From RYN-230 sp963837515 (GTDB lineage: Bacteria; Actinomycetota; Actinomycetes; Streptosporangiales; Streptosporangiaceae), in assembly GCA_963837515.1 (NCBI GenBank), contig CAWINT010000014.1:496001-560000 (forward strand): a stretch of DNA of 64,000 bases. Direction: 5' to 3'. Made by a program: the position numbers and the translations under genes. Positions 1 through 7,692 of this stretch are shown piece by piece. Positions within the stretch are counted from its first letter, which is position 1; every line of letters begins with the position of its first letter. The notes beneath the pieces were generated by a model. The model had not been told where the DNA came from. It worked only from the letters and a program-made list of their open reading frames with translations, and did not search any database.

Positions 1-1361
1 GGCACGCCGTAGACCACGTGGCAGCCCGCTTCCTCCAGCTTACGGGCCCAGATGATGTTAGCGCGCTCGTCGAAGCGCGCCTTGAGCTCCACCACCACCA
101 CGACCTGCTTGCCCGCCTCGGCCGCGTCGATCAGCGCGTCCACGATGGGCGAGGAGTCGCTGGTCCGGTACAGCGTCTGCTTGATGGCCAGCACCCGGGG
201 ATCGGCGGCCGCCTCCACGGTGAGCCGCTCGACCGTGGCGGTGAACGAGTCGTAGGGATGGTGCACCAGCACGTCCCCGCGGTCCAGGGTGGTGAACACG
301 TCGCTGTCCTGCGGCAGCGCCGACTCCCGCGGCACGAACGGCGGGTATTTGAGCCGCCGCAGCTTCAGGTCGGCGATGGCGTTCAGCCCGGTGAGGTCCA
401 GCGGGCCGGGCAGGTGGTACACGGCCCGCCGGTCGATGCCGAGTTCGGTGACCAGCCGCTCCAGCACCTCGGCCGATATCGACTCCTCCACCTCGAGCCG
501 CACCGCGGGCTCGAAGCGGCGCCGCAGCAGTTCCCGCTCCAGGGACTGCATGAGATCCTCGGTGACGTCCTCGTCGATCTCCAGCTCGCGGTTGCGGGTC
601 ACCCGGAACACATGGTGCTCCAGGACGTCCAGGCCGACGAACAGCTCGTCCAGGTGGGCCGCGATCACGTCCTCGAGCGGCACAAAGCGGTGCTGCCCGA
701 CGGTGAGGAACCGGGGCAGCAGCGGCGGCACCTTCACCCGGGCGAACACGGTCGCGCCGGTCTCCGGCTCCGCGATCATGACCGCCAGGCTGAGGGACAG
801 GCCCGAGATGTACGGGAACGGGTGCGCCGGGTTGACCACCAGCGGGGTGAGCACCGGGTAGATCCGGTCCCGGAACAGCCGCTGCAGGTTGCTCTGCTCC
901 TCCGCCGACAGCTCTTTCCAGCGCAGGATCTCGATCCCTTCCGCGGCCAGGGCGGGCTGGATGACGGCACGGAAGTACTCGGCGTGCTCCAGGCTGAGCT
1001 CCCGGGCCGTCTCCAGGGTGGTCTCCAGCACCTGGTCGGGCGCCATCCCGGTGGTGACCCCCTCGACCGGCAGCCCGGTCGCCATCCGGCGCATCCGGCC
1101 CGCCACCCGGACCATGAAGAACTCGTCCAGATTGCTGGCGAAGATGGCCAGGAACCTGACCCGCTCCAGCAACGGCACGTTCTCGTCCTGAGCCAGCTCC
1201 AGCACCCGCTGGTTGAACCGGAGCCAGCTGCCCTCACGCTCGATGTACCGGTCCGGCGGAAGGTCATCGGCCGCGTCAGCCGGGCCGGGATCCGGATCCG
1301 GCGCCACGTTGGCCGTCTGCTCGTCCATAAGTCGCTGAATGTTCACTTCCCCGGCGGTCAT
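1..1361 (-). CDS. ppk1: Polyphosphate kinase 1, N-terminal part (cut by window edge)
   Basis: PPK1 reversibly transfers the ATP gamma-phosphate onto inorganic polyphosphate in the cytosol. The visible ~453 of about 700 residues begin with an acidic, Pro-rich tail and then the PPK N-terminal domain, recognisable by YIEREGSWLRFNQRVLELAQ from about residue 39 and by SNLDEFFMVRVAGRM. The middle domain and the start of the C1 domain (AIKQTLYRTSDSSPIVDALI) follow. The phosphorylated catalytic histidine should lie beyond the left edge and cannot be checked. The ATG start has GGGGGAC about ten bases upstream. The gene is transcribed off the left end; the next gene upstream on the same strand is the ferredoxin reductase, 170 bp away, so it may have its own promoter. 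Family assignment is secure. Confidence 0.95.
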   Translation of the reverse strand, partial: MTAGEVNIQRLMDEQTANVAPDPDPGPADAADDLPPDRYIEREGSWLRFNQRVLELAQDENVPLLERVRFLAIFASNLDEFFMVRVAGRMRRMATGLPVEGVTTGMAPDQVLETTLETARELSLEHAEYFRAVIQPALAAEGIEILRWKELSAEEQSNLQRLFRDRIYPVLTPLVVNPAHPFPYISGLSLSLAVMIAEPETGATVFARVKVPPLLPRFLTVGQHRFVPLEDVIAAHLDELFVGLDVLEHHVFRVTRNRELEIDEDVTEDLMQSLERELLRRRFEPAVRLEVEESISAEVLERLVTELGIDRRAVYHLPGPLDLTGLNAIADLKLRRLKYPPFVPRESALPQDSDVFTTLDRGDVLVHHPYDSFTATVERLTVEAAADPRVLAIKQTLYRTSDSSPIVDALIDAAEAGKQVVVVVELKARFDERANIIWARKLEEAGCHVVYGV

Positions 1362-1531
1362 GTCGTCATTGTCCCCCGTGTCCGGGCGATCAAGACTCCC
1401 GGATTGGGCCTTTTCTGCGCCGGTTACCAAGGTATTTGCCCAGTTCAGTATCGCGTAATTGGCCCGGAATGCGGCGTCAACGGCCGGCTCCCGAAGCGCC
1501 GCGGCCACCGCCCGGCGCAGCGCTCCTGGGA

Positions 1532-2932
1532 TCAGTCGGTAACCGGGCGGCACAGCGCCTCGATGGCCTCCCGGCTGCCGATCTTGACCCGCTCGCCGCG
1601 CTCCAGTGAGGCGGCCAGGTCGGCCTCGGCCCGCTCCACCCGCAGCCAGTCCTCGTAGCCGACCGGCCGCATCCCGCGGGCCGCCAGGACCTGGGGGAAC
1701 GGCACCCGGGGGGCGTCCGGCGCGGGCCGGGTGCCGGCCGCCAGGTCGGCCAGCAGCGACCGGACCGTGGCCGCCGCGTCGGACTTGTTCGTCCCGACGA
1801 CCCCGGTCGGCCCGCGCTTGAGCCATCCGGCCACGTACTCCCCCGGCAGCGGCAGGCCGTCCGGGCCGGTCACCCGGCCGTCCGTGTTCGGCACGGTGAA
1901 GCTGCGCTCGTCGAACGGGACCCCGGGCAACGGCACGCTCTGGTACCCCACGCTGCGGAACACCATCTGCACGCCGATCGTCTCGAACTGGCCGGTCCCG
2001 GTCAGCCGCCCGGCCTCGTCCAGCCGGGTGCGCTCGGCAGTCAGGCCGGAGACGCGTTCGGTGCCCTCGATCTTTTCCGGCCGCAACCAGAAGCGGAGGG
2101 TCAGCCTGCGTTCCTGGCCCGCCGCCGGCTGGCCGGCCCAGCCGGTGAGCACGCCCATGTTCCCGCGCACCCGGCGGTCGCTCTCCGCTAGCCGGGCGCT
2201 CTCCCCGGCCGGGTCGAAGGCGGCCGGATCGATCTCCTCCGGACGCACCACGATGTCCACCCCGTCGAGTTCGCCCAGCTCGCGGAGCTCCTTCGTGGTG
2301 AACTTGGCCTGGGCCGGGCCGCGGCGGCCGATGACGTGCACCTCGCGGACCTTGCTGGCGGTCAGCGTGTCCAGCACCGCCTGGGGGATGTCGGTGACCC
2401 GCAGCGCGGCCGGGTCCTTGATCAGGATCCGGGCCACGTCCACGGCCACGTTGCCGACCCCCACCACCGCCACCGACTCAGCATCCAGCAGGAACGTACC
2501 GGCGTCGGAGTCGGGATGGCCGCAGTACCAGTTGACGAAGTCGGTGGCCGCGTAGCTGCCCGGCAGGTCCTCGCCGGGGATACCCAGCCGCCGGTCGCGC
2601 ATCGCCCCGGTGGCGTACACCACGGCGTCGTAGCTGGCCAGGAGGTCCTCTCGGGTCACGTCGTCGCCCAGGTGCACCCCGCCCAGGAAGCGGACCGCCG
2701 GGTGCTCCAGCACGCCGCGCAGGTACTCGGCGATGGACCGGATGGACGGGTGGTCCGGGGCGACCCCGTAGCGGACCAGGCCGTACGGGGTCGGCAGCCG
2801 GTCCAGCACGTCCACCTGCACGGTGCCCGCCGGGGTCAGCGCCGCCACCTGCTTGATCAGCGCCTCAGCGGTGTAGATCCCCGCCGGGCCGGAACCGACG
2901 ACCGCGATCTGGAGTGTGCGCACCTCTGCCAC
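1532..2932 (-). CDS. fprA: FprA-type ferredoxin/adrenodoxin-NADP reductase
   Basis: Cytosolic FAD flavoenzyme of the adrenodoxin-reductase-like FprA family, moving electrons between NADPH and ferredoxin. About 466 residues, the usual length for the family. The FAD-binding Rossmann motif IAVVGSGPAGIYTAEAL is at the extreme N-terminus, followed by the typical LPTPYGLVRYGVAPDHP. The second dinucleotide fold is at VAVVGVGNVAVDVARIL (about residue 155), then VIGRRGPAQAKFT, and the C-terminal GWLKRGPTGVVGTNKSDA is characteristic. The start is uncertain: GTG at 2932 has AGGA five bases upstream, while the longest frame begins at GTG 2944 with no spaced ribosome site. It lies 49 bp downstream of dxs on the same strand and is probably cotranscribed; a redox link to the MEP pathway is possible but not shown. 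Confidence 0.93.
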   Translation of the reverse strand: MAEVRTLQIAVVGSGPAGIYTAEALIKQVAALTPAGTVQVDVLDRLPTPYGLVRYGVAPDHPSIRSIAEYLRGVLEHPAVRFLGGVHLGDDVTREDLLASYDAVVYATGAMRDRRLGIPGEDLPGSYAATDFVNWYCGHPDSDAGTFLLDAESVAVVGVGNVAVDVARILIKDPAALRVTDIPQAVLDTLTASKVREVHVIGRRGPAQAKFTTKELRELGELDGVDIVVRPEEIDPAAFDPAGESARLAESDRRVRGNMGVLTGWAGQPAAGQERRLTLRFWLRPEKIEGTERVSGLTAERTRLDEAGRLTGTGQFETIGVQMVFRSVGYQSVPLPGVPFDERSFTVPNTDGRVTGPDGLPLPGEYVAGWLKRGPTGVVGTNKSDAAATVRSLLADLAAGTRPAPDAPRVPFPQVLAARGMRPVGYEDWLRVERAEADLAASLERGERVKIGSREAIEALCRPVTD

Positions 2933-2981
2933 CAGCGTCCTCACTCCCGGGCAGCCCGCCCGGGTCCATCTCCGGCGGAGT

Positions 2982-4886
2982 CTATGCCTGCTGCTCCGCC
3001 GGCTCCGGGTCCAGCTGGGCCACCGCCTCGGTGACCTGCCGGGCCAGGTGCTGCGGCGCGAGGCCGATCTCGTCGAGAACCTCCTCGCGCGTCCCGTGCG
3101 CCAGGAACCGCTCCGGGATGCCGAACGTGCGCACCGGCACCGCCACGCCCGCCTCGCGCAGCAGCCGGCACACCGCGTCGCCGAACCCGCCGACCAGCCC
3201 GTTGTCCTCGACCGTCACCACCAGCCGGGCCCGGCGGGCCAGCCCGGCCAGCGCCGGGTCCACCGGCTTGGTCCACCGTGGGTTGACCACGGTCACCGCG
3301 ATGCCCTGGTCGGCCAGCCGGTCCGCCGCGACCAGGCCGCTCACGGCCATCGGCCCCGCCCCGACCAGCAGCACGTCCGGGGCGGCGCCGCCGTCCGGCT
3401 GGCGCAGCACGTCCATCCCGCCGGCCTTGGCCACCGCCTCCGCCTCCGCACCCACGTTGCCCTTGGGGAAACGCACCACGGTCGGCCCGCCGCTGACCGC
3501 GACCGCCTCACTGAGCAGTTCGGCGATCCGGCTGCCATCGCGCGGCGCGGCGATCCGCAGCCCCGGGACGACCTGCAGGATCGAGCCGTCCCACATGCCA
3601 TTGTGGCTGGCCCCGTCCGGGCCGGTGACGCCCGCCCGGTCCAGCACGAAGGTGACCGGCAGCCGGTGCAGCGCCACGTCCATCAGCACCTGGTCGAACG
3701 CCCGGTTCAGGAACGTGGCGTAGATCGCCACCACCGGGTGCAGCCCGCCCATGGCCAGCCCGGCCGCGCTGGTCACCGCGTGCTGTTCGGCGATGCCCAC
3801 GTCGAACACCCGCTCCGGGTGGGCGGCCGCGAACGGCGCCAGCCCGGTCGGGTGCAGCATGGCGGCGGTCAGCGCCACGACGTCCGGGCGCCGCGCGCCG
3901 ATCGACAGCAGCGCGTCGCCGAACACCTCCGACCAGGTGCGCTTCGGTGTCCCGGGCACCACGCCGGCCGGCGCGGCCGCCGGCACCTGGTGCAGGCAGT
4001 CCTCCTCGTTGTCCTCGGCCAGCTGGTAGCCGAACCCCTTCCGGGTGATCACGTGCACCAGCACCGGGTGGCCGAAGCCGCGGGCCCGGCGGAGCGCCTG
4101 CTCCACCGCCTGCTCGTCGTGGCCGTCGATCGGGCCCAGGTACTTGATGCCGAGGTCCTCGAACAGCACCTGCGGCTGCAGGACGTCTTTCAGGCCCTTC
4201 TTCATCCCGTGCAGCGTGCCGTACAGCGGCGGGCCGACCACCGGGGTGCGGGTCAGCGTGGTCTTGATGTAGTCCAGCACGTTCTCGTAACGCTGGTTGA
4301 CCCGGACACTGGCCAGGTGGTGCGCCACGCCGCCGATGGTCGGCTGGTAGGACCGGCCGTTGTCGTTGACCACGATGACCAGCCGGCTGTCCTTGGCCAC
4401 CGCGATGTTGTTCAGCGCCTCCCAGGCCATGCCCCCGGTCAGCGCTCCGTCGCCGATGATGGCGACCACGGTGCGGTCGGCCTCGCCGCGCAGCCGGTAC
4501 GCCTTGGCCAGCCCGTCCGCGTAGGACAGGCTGGTGGAGGCGTGCGAGTTCTCCACCAGGTCGTGCTCGGACTCCGCGCGGCTCGGGTAGCCGGACAGCC
4601 CGCCGCGCTGCCGCAGCGTGCCGAACTCGGCTATCCGCCCGGTGAGCAGCTTGTGCACGTAGGACTGGTGGCCGGTGTCCAAGACGATCTTGTCCACGGG
4701 CGACTCGAACACCCGGTGCAGTGCGATCGTCAGTTCCACGACGCCCAGGTTCGGCCCCAGGTGCCCGCTGGTCCGCGACACGGTCTCGACCAGCAGGTCC
4801 CGGATCTCACTGGCCAGGACCGGCAACTGGTCGGGCTCCAGTTGCTTGAGGTCCCGCGGGCCGGTGATGGATTCCAGCAAGCTCAC
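2982..4886 (-). CDS. dxs: 1-deoxy-D-xylulose-5-phosphate synthase
   Basis: Thiamine-diphosphate enzyme that condenses pyruvate and glyceraldehyde 3-phosphate to DXP, the first step of the MEP isoprenoid pathway. The 634 residues match the family length. Visible marks are the N-terminal LPVLASEIRDLLVETVSRTS, the DTGHQSYVHKLLTGR segment, the ThDP/Mg site GDGALTGGMAWEALNN (about residue 150), and the transketolase pyrimidine-binding domain with VFDVGIAEQHAVTSAAGLA, including the conserved catalytic Glu. The start is GTG with GGGAG about eight bases upstream. A strong hairpin lies just upstream, between xylA and dxs, so dxs probably has its own promoter. The fprA gene follows closely downstream. 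Confidence 0.98.
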   Translation of the reverse strand: MSLLESITGPRDLKQLEPDQLPVLASEIRDLLVETVSRTSGHLGPNLGVVELTIALHRVFESPVDKIVLDTGHQSYVHKLLTGRIAEFGTLRQRGGLSGYPSRAESEHDLVENSHASTSLSYADGLAKAYRLRGEADRTVVAIIGDGALTGGMAWEALNNIAVAKDSRLVIVVNDNGRSYQPTIGGVAHHLASVRVNQRYENVLDYIKTTLTRTPVVGPPLYGTLHGMKKGLKDVLQPQVLFEDLGIKYLGPIDGHDEQAVEQALRRARGFGHPVLVHVITRKGFGYQLAEDNEEDCLHQVPAAAPAGVVPGTPKRTWSEVFGDALLSIGARRPDVVALTAAMLHPTGLAPFAAAHPERVFDVGIAEQHAVTSAAGLAMGGLHPVVAIYATFLNRAFDQVLMDVALHRLPVTFVLDRAGVTGPDGASHNGMWDGSILQVVPGLRIAAPRDGSRIAELLSEAVAVSGGPTVVRFPKGNVGAEAEAVAKAGGMDVLRQPDGGAAPDVLLVGAGPMAVSGLVAADRLADQGIAVTVVNPRWTKPVDPALAGLARRARLVVTVEDNGLVGGFGDAVCRLLREAGVAVPVRTFGIPERFLAHGTREEVLDEIGLAPQHLARQVTEAVAQLDPEPAEQQA

Positions 4887-4927
4887 CTGTGCTGCTCCCT
4901 CATCTCAGCGGCCATTCCCTGGAGTCT

Positions 4928-4968
4928 ATTGGGCCGGGCCTGCGGGGTACGCAGAAGCCCGGCCCAAT
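4928..4968 (-). terminator. Hairpin terminator after xylA
   Basis: A perfect 12-bp inverted repeat (4928-4939 with 4957-4968, arm ATTGGGCCGGGC) encloses a second perfect 5-bp stem CTGCG/CGCAG, giving a long stacked hairpin. It begins 6 bp beyond the xylA stop and lies 42 bp upstream of the dxs start. It has no clear T-run, as is common for actinobacterial terminators. It should insulate dxs from the xylose operon. Confidence 0.8.
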
Positions 4969-4973
4969 GTGAC

Positions 4974-6137
4974 TCAGCGAACGCCGTAGAGGTGCTCCAG
5001 GGCGAGCTGGTCGAGCCGCTCGTAGCCCAGGCCGCGGTTGGCCAGGGCGTCGATGTCCGGGGTGAAACCGCGCACGTCCCGCCAGGTCTCACCGGCCGTG
5101 AGCGTGGGCGTGGCCAGGTCTTCCACCCCGGAGGCGGCCAGCGCCGCCTTGACCTCCGGGTCGGCGCGGAAGGCGCGGGCCTTCTCGCGCAGGATCAGGT
5201 AGTTGCGCATGCACGCCGCGGCGGACACCCAGACGCCCTCGTCGTCCTCGGTCCGCGGCGGCTTGTAGTCGAAGTGCACCGGCCCGTCGTAGCCGCCCGC
5301 CAGCAGCGTGTCCACGATCCAGAACGCCTCCCGGGCGTTGCCGGCGCCGAACCGCAGGTCCTGGTCGTACCGCGGGCCGTTCTGGCCGTTCAGGTCGATG
5401 TGGAACAGCTTGCCGTGCCACAGCGCCTGCGCGATGCCGTGCGCGTAGTTGAGCGAGGCCATCTGCTCGTGCCCGATCTCCGGGTTGATGCCGACCATGT
5501 CCGCGTGCTCGAGTTCGTTGATGAACGCGAGGGCATGCCCGGCGGTGGGCAGCAGGATGTCGCCGCGCGGCTCGTTCGGCTTCGGCTCGATCGCGAAGCG
5601 CAGGCGGTAGCCCTGGTCGATGACGTACTGGCAGAGCAGGTCGAGGCCCTCCTTGTAGCGGGCCAGCGCGGCGCGGATGTCCTTGGCCGCCCCGGACTCG
5701 GCCCCCTCCCGGCCGCCCCAGAACACGTACACGCCCGCCCCCAGCTCGGCGGCCAGGTCCAGGTTGCGCATCACCTTGGCCAGCGCGAACCGGCGCACGT
5801 CCCGGTCGCTGGCGGTGAACCCGCCGTCCTTGAAGATCGGGTGGCCGAACAGGTTGGTGGTCGCGGTCGTCACCACCAGCCCGGTCTCGTCCAGGGCCCG
5901 GCGGAAGTCGGCGATTTTCCGGTCCCGCTCCGCCTCGCTGTCCTCGAAGCCGAACACGTCGTTGTCGTGGAAGTTGACCCCGTAGGCGCCCAGTTCCGCG
6001 AGCTTGCGGACGGCCCGGTCGGCGGGCATCGGCGGCCGCACCGGACCGCCGAAGACATCCACTCCCTGCCAGCCGACAGTCCAGATACCGAACGAAAACC
6101 GGTCCTCCGGGGTGGGGACGTATGCGTCTGTGCTCAC
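4974..6137 (-). CDS. xylA: Xylose isomerase
   Basis: Converts D-xylose to D-xylulose (and D-glucose to D-fructose) in the cytosol. The 387 residues match the short actinobacterial class I enzyme. Catalytic and metal-binding marks are all visible: NFHDNDVFGFED with the catalytic His, EPKPNEPRGD, INPEIGHEQMA, HIDLNGQNGPRYDQDLRFG and HFDYKPPRTED. The GTG start at 6137 was chosen because GAAAGGA stands seven to eight bases upstream and the protein then begins STDAYVPTPEDRFSFG, as family members do. A longer in-frame extension to 6305 overlaps xylB and has no homology. It lies 25 bp downstream of xylulokinase, so xylB-xylA is an operon under the adjacent LacI gene. Confidence 0.98.
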   Translation of the reverse strand: MSTDAYVPTPEDRFSFGIWTVGWQGVDVFGGPVRPPMPADRAVRKLAELGAYGVNFHDNDVFGFEDSEAERDRKIADFRRALDETGLVVTTATTNLFGHPIFKDGGFTASDRDVRRFALAKVMRNLDLAAELGAGVYVFWGGREGAESGAAKDIRAALARYKEGLDLLCQYVIDQGYRLRFAIEPKPNEPRGDILLPTAGHALAFINELEHADMVGINPEIGHEQMASLNYAHGIAQALWHGKLFHIDLNGQNGPRYDQDLRFGAGNAREAFWIVDTLLAGGYDGPVHFDYKPPRTEDDEGVWVSAAACMRNYLILREKARAFRADPEVKAALAASGVEDLATPTLTAGETWRDVRGFTPDIDALANRGLGYERLDQLALEHLYGVR

Positions 6138-6162
6138 CGGGCAGTCCTTTCTTCCAGGCTCG

Positions 6163-7692
6163 TCATCGCGGCCGTGCTGTCTGCGCCGCTGCTTGCGCCG
6201 CTGCCGGGCCGCCGTCGGGGCCGCCGTTTGCGTCGCTGTCGATGTCGGCGCCGCTGTCGGCGCCGCCGCCCAGCGCGGTGGCCGGCCGCGTGGGAGCGCT
6301 CTCATCCCATTCCTTGGTCGCCCCCGCCAGCCACGCCATCCGCTCCCGGATGGCTGGCTGGGCGGGGCCGGTGTACTCCTGCGGCAGGTGCCGTGGCCAG
6401 GCGGGCGGCTCGGCCGTGCCGGCCAGCGCCCAGGCCGCCTGGCGGGCCGCGCCGAGTGCCACGTACTCCTCCGGCTCGGGCACCAGCACCGGCGCGCCGA
6501 AGATCCCGGGGGCCAGGCGGCGGGCCGCCTCGGACCGGGCCCCGCCGCCGATCAGCAGCACCCGGTGCCGCTCCGCGCCCTGCGCGGCAATGAGGTCGGC
6601 CGCCTCGGCCAGCGTGGCCAGGACCGCCTCGACGGCGGCCCGGGCGAAGTTCTCCGGGGTGGCGTTCCGGGTGGTCAGGCCCTGCAGCACGCCGGTGGCC
6701 CGGGGGCGGTTCGGGGTGCGCTCGCCGTCCAGGTAGGGCAGCAGGGTGAGACCGCCCGCGCCCGGCCCGGCGGCCAGCGCGGCGTCGGACAGCCCGGACA
6801 CGTCGGTGCCGATCAGCCTGGCCACCGCGGCCAGCACCAGGCCCGCGTTCACCGTGGCGATCAACGGCAGGTACCGGCCGGTGGCGTCGGCGAAGCCGGC
6901 CACCGCCCCGGTGGTGTCAGCCACCGGGTGCTCGGTCACCGCGTACGCGGTGCCGGACGTGCCGATGGAGGTGACCAGCTCACCAGGCTCCAGGCCCAGG
7001 CCGAGGGCCGCGCCCATGTTGTCGCCGGTGCCGGGGGCCAGCAGCGCGCCGGTGACGGTCCGGCCGATCGCCTCAGCGGATCTGGCGACGCGGGGCAGGG
7101 CGGGCTCGTGGCCCAGCGCGGCCGCGGCGACCTCGGGCAGCCAGCGGCTGGACGAGGGTGAGAAGTACCCGGTGCCGGACGCTTCACCGCGGTCGGTGAC
7201 CGGCTCGGCCGGGCTCCGCCCCTCGGAGGCCAGCCGCCAGGTGACCCAGTCGTGCGGCAGCAGCACCTGGGCTACCCGCCGGGCGTTGTCCGGCTCGTGC
7301 TCGGCCAGCCAGCGCAGCTTGGTCACGGTGAACGACGCGCTGGGCACGCTGCCGGTGTGCTCAGCCCACCACGCCGGGCCGCCCCGCTCGGCGATCAGCT
7401 GCTGGCCCGCCGGGGCGGACCGCAGGTCGTTCCAGAGCATCGCGGGCCGGATCACCGCGCCGTCCTCGTCCAGGGCCACCATGCCGTGCTGCTGACCGGC
7501 CACGGCCACCGCGCCTGCCCGGTCCAGCAGGCCCGCCCCGGCCTGCTGCAGCGCGGTCCACCAGGCCTCGGGGTCACACTCGGTGCCGGGCGGGTGCGGG
7601 GCACTGCCGCGGGCGACGACGGAGCCGTCCTCCGCCCGGCAGAGCAGCACCTTGGTGGACTGCGTGGACGAATCCACCCCGGCAACCAGCAT
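6163..7692 (-). CDS. xylB: Xylulokinase (FGGY family)
   Basis: Phosphorylates D-xylulose to xylulose 5-phosphate, feeding the pentose phosphate pathway. FGGY_N spans roughly residues 1-235: VAGVDSSTQSTKVLL at the start, the nucleotide-binding beginning, and GQQHGMVALDEDG. FGGY_C follows with VTSIGTSGTAYAVTE and LIGGGARSEAARRLAPGIFG. The last ~45 residues are a low-complexity Gly/Asp/Ala tail beyond the fold. The ATG at 7692 has GGAGG eight bases upstream, preferred over the GTG nine bases earlier. No xylose transporter gene is in the window, so uptake must be encoded elsewhere. The upstream lacI frame runs into this gene out of frame. Confidence 0.96.
   Translation of the reverse strand: MLVAGVDSSTQSTKVLLCRAEDGSVVARGSAPHPPGTECDPEAWWTALQQAGAGLLDRAGAVAVAGQQHGMVALDEDGAVIRPAMLWNDLRSAPAGQQLIAERGGPAWWAEHTGSVPSASFTVTKLRWLAEHEPDNARRVAQVLLPHDWVTWRLASEGRSPAEPVTDRGEASGTGYFSPSSSRWLPEVAAAALGHEPALPRVARSAEAIGRTVTGALLAPGTGDNMGAALGLGLEPGELVTSIGTSGTAYAVTEHPVADTTGAVAGFADATGRYLPLIATVNAGLVLAAVARLIGTDVSGLSDAALAAGPGAGGLTLLPYLDGERTPNRPRATGVLQGLTTRNATPENFARAAVEAVLATLAEAADLIAAQGAERHRVLLIGGGARSEAARRLAPGIFGAPVLVPEPEEYVALGAARQAAWALAGTAEPPAWPRHLPQEYTGPAQPAIRERMAWLAGATKEWDESAPTRPATALGGGADSGADIDSDANGGPDGGPAAAQAAAQTARPR

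Noticed and set aside
1362..1531. Pho-box promoter before ppk1
   Set aside because: GTTCAG and GTTCAC strings occur, but not as spaced direct repeats of the PhoP consensus.
2916..6593. 1225-codon open frame on the plus strand
   Set aside because: It lies antisense to dxs and xylA, both certain genes. Its His/Gln/Arg/Val-rich translation is the usual antisense artefact of high third-position GC.
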